NCBI GenBank assembly: GCA_964455395.1
Contig: CAYVWB010000001.1
Coordinates: 1-64,000, forward strand
DNA from: CAYVWB01 sp964455395
GTDB taxonomy: Bacteria; Desulfobacterota; Desulfovibrionia; Desulfovibrionales; Desulfovibrionaceae
Direction: 5' to 3'
Length of the DNA stretch: 64,000 nt
Every line of letters begins with the position of its first letter. The stretch's first letter is position 1. A program made the translations under genes and the position numbers. The notes beneath the pieces are model-generated. The model worked only from the letters and a program-made list of their open reading frames with translations, ran no database searches and was not told where the DNA came from. Positions 8,368-17,815 of this stretch are shown one piece after another.

Positions 8368-9764
8368 ACCGCGCGCACGACCAGACCCTCTTGCTGGTGG
8401 ACGACCAGGAGGACTTTACCCTGGGCCTGGAGCGGCTCATCCGCAAGGCTGCTCCCGGGGTGCGGACCCTGCGCGCCGCCGGCGGTCCCGAAGCGTTGGA
8501 CATCCTGGAAGCCGAGCGCATCTCCGCCATGGTGACGGACCTGCGCATGCCCGGCATGTCCGGCATGGAGCTCTTGCGGGAGGCGTTGCGTCGTGAACCG
8601 GCGCTCACGGTCATTGTGCTCACGGGGTACGGCGCCATCGAGACCGCCGTGGAGGCGCTCAAGGCCGGCGCCTACGATTTCCTGACCAAACCCGTGGACA
8701 GGGAGGTGCTGGCCCGGACCTTGGGCAAGGCCCTGGAACGGGCGCGTATCCTTCATGAAAACGAGCGACTGCGACTGCTTACGGCCTCGCGGGACCTGGA
8801 CGCCATGCTCGTGGGCGAATCCCCGGCCATGCAGCGGCTCAAGACGAAGATCCACGCCGTGGCGCAGAGCGACTACACCGTGCTCGTCACCGGGGAGTCC
8901 GGCACGGGCAAGGAGCTGGTGGCGCAGGCCATCCATGCGATCTCGGCGCGACGGGACAAGCCCATACTCACCGTGAACTGTCCCGCCATCCCCGAGCAGT
9001 TGCTGGAGAGCGAGCTCTTCGGCCATGTCAAAGGCGCCTTCACCGGCGCAGACCGCCGCCGCAAGGGCATCTTCCTGGAGGCCGACGGCGGAACCCTCCT
9101 GCTGGACGAGATCGGCGACATCGGCATGAACGTGCAGACCAAACTCTTGCGCGTGCTGCAAGAACAGGAAATTCGTCCCGTGGGCGCCAGCCGCGCCATC
9201 CCCGTGCATGTCCGCATCATCGCTTCCACCAACCAGGACCTCACCGCCAAGATCCGCGAAGGCCTCTTCCGCGAGGACCTTTACTACCGGCTGAACGTGC
9301 TGAGCGTGACCACGCCCCCCCTGAACGCCCGCTGCGAAGACGTCCCCCTGCTCGCGCAGCGGTTCCTGGAGGACACCTGCGCGGAAATGAAGCTGGAGCC
9401 CATGCGTCTGACGCCGGACGCCGGCAGCTACTTGGCCTCCCGCGCCTGGCCCGGCAACGTGCGGGAGTTGCAGAACGTCATGCGCCGGCTCTGCGTCTTC
9501 AGCCGCGGCGACGCCATCGATATGCCTCTGGTCCAGCTCGCGCTCTCCGCCGGAGAGGAGGACTGCGCCTCTGCCGTGGTCAACGAGACCTACAAGGACG
9601 CCAAGCAGCGCGTGGTGGACGCCTTCACCCGCGCCTACGTGACGGACCTGCTCGGCCGTACGCATGGCAACATCTCCGAAGCGGCGCGGCTTTCCGGCCT
9701 GGAGCGCGTCTCCCTCCAGAAGATTCTCAAGCGGTTGCAAGTCGATGCGGCTTTGTTCCGCTGA
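8364..9764 (+). CDS. Sigma-54-dependent response regulator (NtrC family)
   Basis: 466 residues in the classic order: receiver domain with phospho-acceptor D59 (VTDLRMPG), a central AAA+ domain with Walker A GESGTGKE and the sigma-54 contact loop GAFTGA intact, and a C-terminal Fis-type helix-turn-helix (GNISEAARLSGLERVSLQKIL). It starts with GTG overlapping the kinase stop codon. It is the cognate partner of the upstream kinase by position. The nearest sigma-54 promoter is the one at 5340-5355 upstream of yeiH, the likely target. Confidence 0.92.
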   Translation: MNRAHDQTLLLVDDQEDFTLGLERLIRKAAPGVRTLRAAGGPEALDILEAERISAMVTDLRMPGMSGMELLREALRREPALTVIVLTGYGAIETAVEALKAGAYDFLTKPVDREVLARTLGKALERARILHENERLRLLTASRDLDAMLVGESPAMQRLKTKIHAVAQSDYTVLVTGESGTGKELVAQAIHAISARRDKPILTVNCPAIPEQLLESELFGHVKGAFTGADRRRKGIFLEADGGTLLLDEIGDIGMNVQTKLLRVLQEQEIRPVGASRAIPVHVRIIASTNQDLTAKIREGLFREDLYYRLNVLSVTTPPLNARCEDVPLLAQRFLEDTCAEMKLEPMRLTPDAGSYLASRAWPGNVRELQNVMRRLCVFSRGDAIDMPLVQLALSAGEEDCASAVVNETYKDAKQRVVDAFTRAYVTDLLGRTHGNISEAARLSGLERVSLQKILKRLQVDAALFR

Positions 9765-10014
9765 GTTCCCACCGTGTTTTTTGCTGATGGGTGTCTTTCT
9801 TGTGGCGAATATGTCCGCGGATGTGGTATTGATGAGAGAGCACCATCTGCGTGGTTGATCTCCGGTGGTTGATTTCCGGATGAAGGACCCCGAAGGCGGG
9901 GGCCCCTGCGTGAGGCGTATTCCGCCCGACCCGGCGGCGCCGTCCCGGGGCGGCCGGACATCCGGAGAAAGACGCCAGCTCACGCCACGCCACGCCACGC
10001 CATAAGGATTCGCC

Positions 10015-10869
10015 ATGGCCCAGGCCGATTATCCCAAGCCCACGCCCCGAGCAGGACGCATACTCCTCGCGGAAGACAACCCCATCAACCAGCGCTTCCT
10101 CCGCGCCGCCATGGAGACCAGGAACCACGCCGTGCGCGCCGTCTCCAGCGGCGAAGAAGCCTTGCGGGCGCTGGAGGAGGAGCCGTTCGACGTGGTGGTC
10201 ATGGACGTCCAGATGCCCCACCTTGACGGCATGGAAGCCGCCAGACGCATCCGCGCCTCCCACAGCGCATACGCAGCCATCCCCATCATCGCGCTCACTG
10301 CGTATGCTCATGAGGATGACCAAGAGCGCATCCTTCAGTCCGGCATGGACGACCTGCTCACCAAGCCCGTGAATTTCGACGCGTTCTTCGCTGTCATCCA
10401 GTCGCATCTGGAGCGCGCCGACCACGCTGCTCAGGCCGGCCACGCAGACCGGGCCGGCCACGCAGACCGGGCCGGCCGCCACACAGCCTCCGACAAAGAC
10501 GAGGCCGCTGCGCCTGTCATCGACGAGGCCCTCTTTCGGGAGCGACTCCAGCTCGGCGGCGTCGGGTTTCTGGACTTGGCGCAGACCTTCCGGCAGAGCC
10601 TCTCCGAGGAAGTGGCGACCCTGGAGCATTCGTTGGCCGCCGAGCAGCCCCCGGAGCCGAGCGAGGACGTGAGCGAACTCTCCCGGCGGTGCCACATGCT
10701 GGCGGGGAGCGCAGGCGTCTTCGGCTTGTGCGAGTTGCGCGAAGCCGCCTTGGCGCTGGAGCGCGCCCTCAACGAGGCCACCGACGGCGTGGAGTTTGGT
10801 TTGCGTCGGCTGCAGCGTTCCGCCACTGCTGCAGAGCAGGCGTTGCAGGAGCGCTTGGCCGCGGCGTAA
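10015..10869 (+). CDS. Receiver-Hpt phosphorelay protein
   Basis: 284 residues. An N-terminal receiver (about 14-133, acceptor D64 in VVMDVQMP, hybrid-kinase type sequence LLAEDNPINQ) is joined by a Gly/Ala/His-rich linker to an Hpt domain whose phospho-histidine is H227 in RCHMLAGSAGVFG. The linker contains an 18-bp tandem DNA repeat (two copies plus a fragment near 10434-10480). The protein has no kinase domain, so it would relay phosphoryl groups between other proteins. It follows the kinase/regulator pair by 250 bases and may be a separate unit; its ATG has AAGGA six bases upstream. Confidence 0.88.
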   Translation: MAQADYPKPTPRAGRILLAEDNPINQRFLRAAMETRNHAVRAVSSGEEALRALEEEPFDVVVMDVQMPHLDGMEAARRIRASHSAYAAIPIIALTAYAHEDDQERILQSGMDDLLTKPVNFDAFFAVIQSHLERADHAAQAGHADRAGHADRAGRHTASDKDEAAAPVIDEALFRERLQLGGVGFLDLAQTFRQSLSEEVATLEHSLAAEQPPEPSEDVSELSRRCHMLAGSAGVFGLCELREAALALERALNEATDGVEFGLRRLQRSATAAEQALQERLAAA

Positions 10870-11185
10870 CCGATTCCTCCCCTGTGTCAGCGCTGTTCTT
10901 GCGGGGGCTTCTGGTTGCTGTTGTTTTTTGAATCAGCAGTCATTGCAAGCTGTTGGGCGTCGTCAGCGGAGTCCTGCTCCGCCTTGCGCCATGGGGCGTC
11001 AGCCCGGATCAGACTGGTTGTAGGCGTCCGCCTTACACGCCATTATTCACTCTTCTGACGAAAGCGCGCGACGCCCGCCGATGGGCGACCACCGAGTCCT
11101 GGCCTATACCAGGGATGCTTGGACAGACCGCCGGGGTGTTCCCCCTGAAAATTGACCCGGCGGTCCAAAGCCCCAGGAGGAACCC
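10870..11185. promoter_or_regulatory. Intergenic region with a perfect 10-bp stem before the LuxR-type gene
   Basis: There is no gene in these 316 bases. At 11126-11165 a perfect ten-base inverted repeat (GACCGCCGGG and CCCGGCGGTC, 20-base loop) ends eight bases before the AGGAGG ribosome binding site of the gene at 11186. It would fold as a leader hairpin or act as an operator. A smaller hairpin (GCGGAG, five-base loop, CTCCGC) lies at 10966-10982 and could help end the upstream transcript, but it has no U tract. Confidence 0.5.
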
Positions 11186-11848
11186 ATGGACTCGATGTTT
11201 GGCGATGAACACTTCATGCTGAACCGGCAAGACCACCAGAACCGGCAGGACGACTTGGACTACCAGGACTACCAGGACTCGCAGAAGAGGCAGGCGCGTC
11301 CCGACGGTCCCGAGCCGCACCGCTCCATGACGCCGCGCGACGCCGGCGACTCCGGCGCCCTGGAGCGTCGTCTGGAGCAGAAAGGTCAGGAACTGCAGGA
11401 GATGGAGATCACCCTCCGCAACGTCATCGAGAGCGCGGCGTCCGACAAGCGCAAGATCAAGAGCGACATGGCGCGGCAGATCGAGGTGGAGCTTTTCCCC
11501 ATGCTCGACAAGATGGCCCGCGAAGGCGCGTCGGATGTGCGCGAAAGCTACCGCGACGTCATCAAGCGCCAGCTCATGCGCATCACCAACGCGCCCAAGA
11601 ACGCGCCGGACCCCATCCTGATGCGGCTCACGCCCACGGAAATGGAGATCTGTCGCTACGTACAGGCCGGTCTCGGCACCAAGGAGATCGCCGAGATGAT
11701 GCACTCCGCCTTCGAAACCATCCAGACCCACCGCAAGAACATCCGCCGCAAGCTGGAGCTCAAGGGTCAGAAAGTCTCCCTTTGCATGTTCCTGCAGTCT
11801 CGCGCGGCGCTTCCCTCCATGGAGGAGCCGCACCAGTCTGCGCTGTAG
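11186..11848 (+). CDS. LuxR-type helix-turn-helix regulator
   Basis: 220 residues. The C-terminal 65 residues are a LuxR/GerE-type DNA-binding domain (LTPTEMEICRYVQAGLGTKE followed by an ETIQTHRKNIRRKL recognition helix). The middle is a predicted coiled coil of the kind that precedes this domain in PAS-LuxR regulators, but no PAS domain is present. The first 40 residues are Gln/Asp-rich low complexity encoded by a nine-base repeat (GACTACCAG). Without a receiver or sensor domain the input is unknown. The ATG is well supported by AGGAGG. Confidence 0.8.
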   Translation: MDSMFGDEHFMLNRQDHQNRQDDLDYQDYQDSQKRQARPDGPEPHRSMTPRDAGDSGALERRLEQKGQELQEMEITLRNVIESAASDKRKIKSDMARQIEVELFPMLDKMAREGASDVRESYRDVIKRQLMRITNAPKNAPDPILMRLTPTEMEICRYVQAGLGTKEIAEMMHSAFETIQTHRKNIRRKLELKGQKVSLCMFLQSRAALPSMEEPHQSAL

Positions 11849-12066
11849 TCAGGCTTTGGCGGACGCACGAACAAGCTGCGCCGGCAGGGTGACATCTCCC
11901 CTGGCTGGCGTTCCGTGAAGCCGTCGGACAATCGCCCGTCCCCTGCGTCAGCCCCTCTCCGGGAGCGCGTGGGGGGCGGCGGCTCGTCTCGGCATCCGCA
12001 ACCGACAGCACGGCGTCGCCCCATGGTCGGGACGTCATCCACCGGCGCCGAGTGGCGGCTGCCGAG

Positions 12067-12510
12067 CTACCGCTCCAGGCGCTCCACGAAGGCGACGAGG
12101 GTGGGGAATTCGATCAGCGAAAGCGGCGCGAGCGTGGTGTCGTAGGAGGCCACCAGCACCCGGTCCTCCCCGGAGATGGGCGCGTACTTGCCTGTGGTGT
12201 CCGCCACCACGACATAGCGCACGTCCTCCGTCTCCAGCGCTTCCACGGACTTGACGTATGCGGTGGAGCCGTGCGGCGTCTTGTGAAAGACGAAGCCTTG
12301 CGCCATCAGTCGCTCGAAGGCGTCCACGCGCGCCATGTCGTCGCCACCGCCATTGGCGTGACCGCCATCGTTGTGCTGGTCGTCGAGGCCGTCATCGTCT
12401 GGGCCGTTCGCGCCGGGAAAAGCCGTTGTATCGTTGGCGTCCAGCAGGGCGTTGGCTGCTCCGTGCTGATCGTGCGCAGCGCTCCATGCGCCACGTTGGG
12501 AAATGGTCAT
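12067..12510 (-). CDS. Hypothetical protein, 147 residues
   Basis: No family was recognised. The start ATG at 12510 has an excellent AAGGAGG; upstream codons in frame lack one. Residues about 15-52 are a Gly/Asn/Asp/His-rich linker, and the C-terminal 95 residues look like a small alpha/beta fold (FERLMAQGFVFHKTPHGST, then RYVVVADTTGKYAPISGEDR and IEFPTLVAFVERL). It has no signal peptide or membrane helix, so it is presumably cytoplasmic. It lies 192 bases beyond the P-type ATPase stop on the same strand, and an 18-bp perfect palindrome sits directly before its ribosome binding site. Confidence 0.7.
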   Translation of the reverse strand: MTISQRGAWSAAHDQHGAANALLDANDTTAFPGANGPDDDGLDDQHNDGGHANGGGDDMARVDAFERLMAQGFVFHKTPHGSTAYVKSVEALETEDVRYVVVADTTGKYAPISGEDRVLVASYDTTLAPLSLIEFPTLVAFVERLER

Positions 12511-12527
12511 GCGTTCCTCCTTCAAGG

Positions 12528-12545
12528 GTATGGTTCGAACCATAC
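12528..12545. promoter_or_regulatory. 18-bp perfect palindrome, candidate operator
   Basis: GTATGGTTCGAACCATAC is a perfect 18-base palindrome. It ends eight bases upstream of the AAGGAGG of the gene at 12067-12510. The position suits a repressor site that also forms a hairpin in the leader. No matching second copy was noticed elsewhere in the window. Confidence 0.55.
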
Positions 12546-12702
12546 ATGCTTTGCGCGCCGGACCATAGCCCCATCGAGAAGGGATAAATCAGGCAAGGTC
12601 CGTCCCCCGATATCCCGACCTCCCCATCCCCCGGTCCTCGGGCGTCCAGCCCCCATGCCGCCCCGTTCCCATGCCGCCAGCGAGGGACGCGGCCCGGCCG
12701 GG

Positions 12703-15513
12703 TCATGCGACGGCGCGTTCACGTGCGCTGCGCTCCTTCCTTGCCTTGCCCATCGCCCAGAGCGCAGCTTTGACGGCTTGACCCGCCACGAGGGGAATGA
12801 CGCTGCAGCCGAGGATGAGTCCCCACATCGTCGGGGTGGGCGGGACCACCCGCAGCACCGTGGCGAGACCGGGTATGAAGATGGCCGCCATCAACATGAC
12901 CAGGCAGATCGCCATGGCCCCCCAGACATAGGGGTTCAGGGTGATGGGGTTGAAGACCACGTGGGAATCCGCCTCCCGCATGTTGAAGACGTGCCAAGTG
13001 CGCGCGAAGGCCAAAGTGAGGAAGGCCACGGTGGCGGCGCCGTCGTCCGAGAGGCCGTAGCGGTTCAGAGAGAGGAAGAAGGCCAGCAGCACGGCGCCGG
13101 CCAAAAGCAGGCCGTAGCCGAGGATGGCGACCCAGTGTTGTCGTGTGACGATGGGCTCGTCGCTGGAGCGTGGCCGCGCGATGACGGAAGGGTCGCCGTG
13201 TGCGCCCATGCCCAGGGCCAACGCCGGGAAGATGTCGTGGATCATGTTGATGTACAGGATCTGCAGCGGCAAAAGCGGCAGTGGCGCGGCGGCGAGGATG
13301 GCCGCCGACACGATGACGATGCCGCCGATGTTGCCCGAGAGCAGGTAGATGATGAACTTGCGGATGTTCTCGAAAATGATGCGGCCTTGCTTGACGGCCA
13401 TGGCGACGGTGGCCAGGGAGTCGTCTTGCAGCACCACGTCCGCAGCTTCCTTGGCCACCTGGGAGCCGCGCTTGCCCATGGCCACGCCGATGTCCGCCTT
13501 TCGCAGTGCGGGCGCGTCGTTCACGCCGTCCCCCGTCATGGCGCAGACGCTGCCGTCTTGTTGATAGAGCGCCACCAGGTCCAGCTTCTGTTCCGGCGTC
13601 ACCCGGGTGAAGATGCGCGCTTGCAGCAAGTGGCGGCGGCCGGCGTCGTCGAGTTCTTCGGGGGGGGCTATCTCCCGGCTTTGCACCAGCAGCGTGTCGG
13701 CGTGGTCTTCGTCCACCAACCCCAGAGCCTTGCCCACGGCCATGGCCGTGGCGGGCTGGTCGCCGGTGACCATGACGATCTCCACCCCTTGATCCTCCAG
13801 GGCGGCGATTGCTTGATAGACCTCCTTGCGCGGCGGGTCCATGAGCCCCACGAGCGCGAGCAGCGTGAGCCCCCGGTAGGGTTCCGCCTGGGGATCGTCA
13901 TCGTAACGCGCGGCCACAGCGATGACGCGCAAGCCGTCCGCAGCGAGTTCCGTGTTGGCGGTGCGCCATGCTTCGCGGCCCTCCTCGTCCAGAGACTCCA
14001 CGCCGTCGGGGCCCATGGTGAAGTCCGCCGCTTGGATGACGGCTTCTGGCGCGCCTTTCACGGCGAAGAGGTGTCGACCTTTGTGGTGGGCGGGGGGCAG
14101 TGGCTCGTCCTGGGCGGCGTGCTGCGTGTCATGGATGGTGGCCATCATCTTGGTGGTGTTGTCGAAGGCCACTTCGCGCACCTCGGGGAGCCGTTCCAGC
14201 ATGGCGGGTCGTTCCATGCCGAAGCGTCGTGCGGCGTGGAGCAGGGCGATCTCCATGGGATCGCCCACGGCCTGGGCGTCGTCCTCCCGGTCCGGCGCTG
14301 GCAGGCTCGCGTTGACGCAGAGCGCTGCGGTCTCCACCACCTGGCGGGTCAGGGTCGCGGTTTCGGCGTTGGCGGCGTCCTTGTCGTCGGCGATGTCATC
14401 CAGCTGTACTTGCGCGCAGGCGCGGGGGCAGTGGATGGCGCACGTGGTGAAGGTCATGGCGTTTTCGGTGAGGGTGCCGGTCTTGTCCGTGAAAAGGACG
14501 GAAGCCGTGCCGAGGGTCTCTACTGCGGAGAGGCGGTTGATGAGCGCCTTGCGTTTGGCCATGCGGAACATGCCGCGGGCGAGGGCGATGGTGGCGACGA
14601 TGGGCAACCCCTCCGGGATGGCGGCCACGGCGAGGGCGATGGCCGTCTCGATGATGAGGAAGAGCTCCATGCCGGCGTTCAGCCCCACGCCGGCCACGAT
14701 GGCCGCCACGGCGATGACCACCCAGAAGAGTCGTTCGCCCAGCTTGTCCAACCGCTGCTCCAGGGGGGGCTCCTCGCTCTCGGCGGCTTCCGCCAGCTCC
14801 GCGATGCGGCCCAGCTCCGTGCGCATGCCGGTGGCCACGACCACGGCCTTGCCGGATCCCAGCTGCAGCGCCGTCCCCTTGTAGAGCATGGAGGGCCGTT
14901 CGGCCAGGGGCGCTTCTTGCTCCACGGGCTCCACGCGCTTGGGCACGGGGAGGGACTCTCCGGTCAAGGCGCTTTCGTTGGCGTGCAAGCGGTTGGCTTC
15001 CACCAGCCGCATGTCCGCAGCCACCAGGTCGCCGCTTTCCAGGAGCATGACGTCCCCCGGGACCACCTCCCGCGCGGGGATATCTCGGGCGGCGCCGTCG
15101 CGCAGCACGCGCGCTGTGATCTGGGTCATCTGTTGCAGCGCTTCCATGGAGCGCACGGCCTTCAGCTCCGTGAAGAAGCCGATGAGCACGTTGACGGCCA
15201 ACGCCACGCACACGGCCGCGCCTTCCAGCGTTTGCCCGAAAATGAACGAGAGGGCCGCCGCCGAGGCCAGCAGCAGCACGATGAGGTTCTCCAGCTGATC
15301 CACCAGAATCCGCCAAGCGGACTTTTTCCTGTGGGCTGTCAAGGCGTTGGGGCCATGACGCTGGCTGCGGCGGTGGGCTTCGTCGCGGGTCAGGCCGTGC
15401 TCCAGGTTGGTGTCCAGCGCCGTGACGATGTCGTCCACGGGGCGGCTCCAGGGTGTTTCGGGGAGGCCGGGAGCCTGCGCTGCAGCTTCGGCGGGTACAT
15501 GTGCATGGGGCAT
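12703..15513 (-). CDS. Cation-transporting P-type ATPase (P2, Ca2+-type)
   Basis: 936 residues, full length for a P2-type ATPase. It has an N-terminal cation-ATPase domain, TGES at 184-187 (actuator), PEGLP at 300-304 in helix M4, the phosphorylation site D343 in DKTGTLTEN, and the hinge motif GDGVNDAPALRKADIG. About ten transmembrane helices are present, six of them C-terminal. The PEGLP plus MAK-R-ALI pattern after M4 resembles bacterial calcium pumps, so export of Ca2+ or a related cation is likely but not proven. The start chosen is the ATG at 15513, with AAGGA upstream; earlier in-frame ATGs are less well placed. It is divergent from the NarL-type regulator at 15744. Confidence 0.88.
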   Translation of the reverse strand: MPHAHVPAEAAAQAPGLPETPWSRPVDDIVTALDTNLEHGLTRDEAHRRSQRHGPNALTAHRKKSAWRILVDQLENLIVLLLASAAALSFIFGQTLEGAAVCVALAVNVLIGFFTELKAVRSMEALQQMTQITARVLRDGAARDIPAREVVPGDVMLLESGDLVAADMRLVEANRLHANESALTGESLPVPKRVEPVEQEAPLAERPSMLYKGTALQLGSGKAVVVATGMRTELGRIAELAEAAESEEPPLEQRLDKLGERLFWVVIAVAAIVAGVGLNAGMELFLIIETAIALAVAAIPEGLPIVATIALARGMFRMAKRKALINRLSAVETLGTASVLFTDKTGTLTENAMTFTTCAIHCPRACAQVQLDDIADDKDAANAETATLTRQVVETAALCVNASLPAPDREDDAQAVGDPMEIALLHAARRFGMERPAMLERLPEVREVAFDNTTKMMATIHDTQHAAQDEPLPPAHHKGRHLFAVKGAPEAVIQAADFTMGPDGVESLDEEGREAWRTANTELAADGLRVIAVAARYDDDPQAEPYRGLTLLALVGLMDPPRKEVYQAIAALEDQGVEIVMVTGDQPATAMAVGKALGLVDEDHADTLLVQSREIAPPEELDDAGRRHLLQARIFTRVTPEQKLDLVALYQQDGSVCAMTGDGVNDAPALRKADIGVAMGKRGSQVAKEAADVVLQDDSLATVAMAVKQGRIIFENIRKFIIYLLSGNIGGIVIVSAAILAAAPLPLLPLQILYINMIHDIFPALALGMGAHGDPSVIARPRSSDEPIVTRQHWVAILGYGLLLAGAVLLAFFLSLNRYGLSDDGAATVAFLTLAFARTWHVFNMREADSHVVFNPITLNPYVWGAMAICLVMLMAAIFIPGLATVLRVVPPTPTMWGLILGCSVIPLVAGQAVKAALWAMGKARKERSARERAVA

Positions 15514-15653
15514 GGGGGGAATCCTTGCTGGTGGAATGGCGTGCGGCATCGACAGGGTGCGTATGGGGAACCGCCCCACCATACCACGTGGCGGAGGCTC
15601 TGCTCAAGCGGCGCGGGGGCGGCGTGTCTCCCCGGTATTTTCCCAACTATGAC

Positions 15654-15682
15654 TTTACATGGCGTATTTATCCAAGTACATA
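15654..15682 (+). promoter_or_regulatory. Candidate sigma-70 promoter of the NarL-type regulator
   Basis: TTTACA (15654-15659), a 17-base spacer and TACATA (15677-15682) lie in an AT-rich stretch about 60 bases before the regulator start. An imperfect inverted repeat (GTATTTTCCCA and TGGGAATAC) brackets the element and could bind a regulator. Confidence 0.5.
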
Positions 15683-15743
15683 ATGGGAATACTTTGGAGC
15701 CGTACGTACGTATCCAGAGACTCTGACCAGGGAACCAACATTC

Positions 15744-16376
15744 ATGATTCGCGTGCTTGTTGCTGACGACCACCCCATAGTGCGCCAAGGGCTCAAGCAG
15801 GTCCTGGACAACGCCAACGGATTCGTGTTGGTGGGGGAAGCCTCGGACGGCGCGGAAGTGTTGCGCGTGCTTCAGGAAAAGCACGTGGACATCGTCTTGT
15901 TGGACCTGAACATGCCGGGCATGGACGGTCTGGAGGTGCTCAAGCGCGTCCGTCGGGATTCGCCCTCCACACGCGTGCTGGTGCTCTCCATCTATCCGGA
16001 GGAGCAATACGCCGTGCGCGTCATTCGCGCCGGGGCTTCCGGGTACATGACCAAGGACACCGGCCCCGCGGACATGCTGGCGTCGTTGCGCAAGATTCAC
16101 GAAGGGGGCAAGCACATCAGCCCCAAAGTGGCGGAACTTTTGGCCAACGAAGTGGGCGCGGACAGCGACAAACCCCTCCACGAACTCCTCTCCGACCGCG
16201 AATTCGAGGTCATGCGGCTGCTCGCCTTGGGCTATACCGTCACCTCCATCGGCGAGACCCTCAACCTCAGCCCCAAGACCATCTCCACCTACCGTACGCG
16301 GATCCTCGCCAAAATGCGCATGGAATCCAACGCGAATCTAACGCAGTACGCCATTCAGCACAACTTGATCCCGTAA
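15744..16376 (+). CDS. NarL/FixJ-family response regulator
   Basis: 210 residues. The receiver domain (1-120) has acceptor D54 in VLLDLNMPG, conserved D8/D9 and K-D-T after strand five (GYMTKDT). The C-terminal LuxR-type helix-turn-helix is LSDREFEVMRLLALGYTVTS with recognition helix PKTISTYRTRILAKM. No histidine kinase gene is adjacent, so it is an orphan in this window. It is transcribed away from the P-type ATPase gene and could control it; that is inference. Confidence 0.9.
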   Translation: MIRVLVADDHPIVRQGLKQVLDNANGFVLVGEASDGAEVLRVLQEKHVDIVLLDLNMPGMDGLEVLKRVRRDSPSTRVLVLSIYPEEQYAVRVIRAGASGYMTKDTGPADMLASLRKIHEGGKHISPKVAELLANEVGADSDKPLHELLSDREFEVMRLLALGYTVTSIGETLNLSPKTISTYRTRILAKMRMESNANLTQYAIQHNLIP

Positions 16377-16591
16377 GACGTCGCGGCGTCGTTATTCGAC
16401 ATCAAGCGCTTTTTTTCGGATCAGCCGTCCATGCTGTTTCGCTTGGATTGTACGCATGGTGCAGTCATTTTTGTACATGTAACGTCGCATAAGCGCTGCA
16501 AGGAATTCTGGCGGCCGCGCACGACGCGCCATGGCGGCGGCGCACGGGAACGCGTGCGGGAGCAATAGACCCTGGTCCGCGGAAGCGAGCC

Positions 16592-17800
16592 TCAGCGGTC
16601 GGAACCGGCAGCCGCGGCGGTGATGTATTTGCGGTAGACGTTCGTGAGCGCATCAAAAGTGGCTTCGATGGAGAAACGCTCCACGATGCGCGCGCGACGG
16701 CGACGGCGCGCTTCCGGGCCTTCGTCCAAGGCGCGGATCTCCTGCAGCGCCGCAGCGAGGTCCTCGGGTGCGTCGGTGGCCGCCATGATCAGCGGGGTCT
16801 CGCCTTCCAGTGTCTCGTCCATGCCCCCGCCCCGCACGCCCAGCACACGCGCGCCGCAAGATTGCGCTTCCAGGGAAACGAGACCGAAGGTCTCATGCAG
16901 GCTCGCGTTCACGAAGAGGTCCGCAGCGGAGTAGAGCTCGGCGAGGCGGTCGGTCTCGCTGATGTAGCGCATCCAGGACGCGTTGTCCCGGCGCTTCGTC
17001 TCTTCCAGAACGAGGTCGCGTTCTTCGCCGTCGCCCACCACCAGCAGATGGACAGGGCCTTGCGCAGGGTCGAGATGGTCCAGCATGGCGAAGGTTTGGG
17101 GAAGGTTCTTCATTTCCGCCAGCCGGCCCACGAAAAGGATGAGGAAGATGTCCTGGGGCAGCTCCAGCTCCTCCAGCACGGCGGCGCGGCTGTCGCGGGG
17201 GGTGAAGCGGTCCGTGTCCGTGCAGAGGGGCACGCGCTCCACGCACTCCACGCCCATGGTGTTGAGTTTCTTGCGGAACTGCCGGGTGGAGGTGATGGTG
17301 CAGGTCATGCGGTTGTAGAGCTCCGCCAGGTAGTATTCGATGGCTCTGGTGAGCAGCGAATCCACGGTGGTGGAGTGGATATAGCGGCCCACTTCCTCGC
17401 CGAACGCGCGGGGGAAGTCCGAATGGTAGAAGCCGAAGAGGGGTACGTGATAGATCTCGTGGGCTTCCAGAGTGATCCAGGCGGGGATGTAGGCGTTGTC
17501 CACCTCGATGGCGTCGGGACGTTCTTCGGCGATGATCTCCAGGATCCGCGTCCGGTTGATGAGCAGACGGTAGCTCTTGGAGAGGATGAACGGCGGCGAT
17601 TCGATCTCATAGACGGTGGTGGCGCCTTCACGCCGCACGAGATCCTCCTCCCCCGGGATGATGAGCACGTGACGCAGTTCTGGCCGCCGGCGCATGTACT
17701 CCATCTTGTCCGCGATATAGCGCTTCACCCCCCCGGAGATGGGGCTGTAGGACTGCACGACGTCGCAGAGGACCAGTTCGGGCGCAGGCTTGCGTGACAT
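16592..17800 (-). CDS. GT4-type glycosyltransferase
   Basis: 402 residues with the GT-B fold. The N-terminal domain has an S-P-I-S-GGVKRYI nucleotide-sugar loop, the middle has LFVGRLAEMKN, and the C-terminal domain has the EX7E-type motif HETFGLVSLEAQSCGARVLG with two acidic residues. Such enzymes transfer a sugar from a nucleotide donor with retention. The acceptor is not visible from sequence; no membrane helix is present. It starts 15 bases after the six-hairpin glycosidase stop, so the two form an operon and probably act on the same glycan or solute. Confidence 0.85.
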   Translation of the reverse strand: MSRKPAPELVLCDVVQSYSPISGGVKRYIADKMEYMRRRPELRHVLIIPGEEDLVRREGATTVYEIESPPFILSKSYRLLINRTRILEIIAEERPDAIEVDNAYIPAWITLEAHEIYHVPLFGFYHSDFPRAFGEEVGRYIHSTTVDSLLTRAIEYYLAELYNRMTCTITSTRQFRKKLNTMGVECVERVPLCTDTDRFTPRDSRAAVLEELELPQDIFLILFVGRLAEMKNLPQTFAMLDHLDPAQGPVHLLVVGDGEERDLVLEETKRRDNASWMRYISETDRLAELYSAADLFVNASLHETFGLVSLEAQSCGARVLGVRGGGMDETLEGETPLIMAATDAPEDLAAALQEIRALDEGPEARRRRRARIVERFSIEATFDALTNVYRKYITAAAAGSDR

Positions 17801-17815
17801 GGGTCGCCTGTGGGG

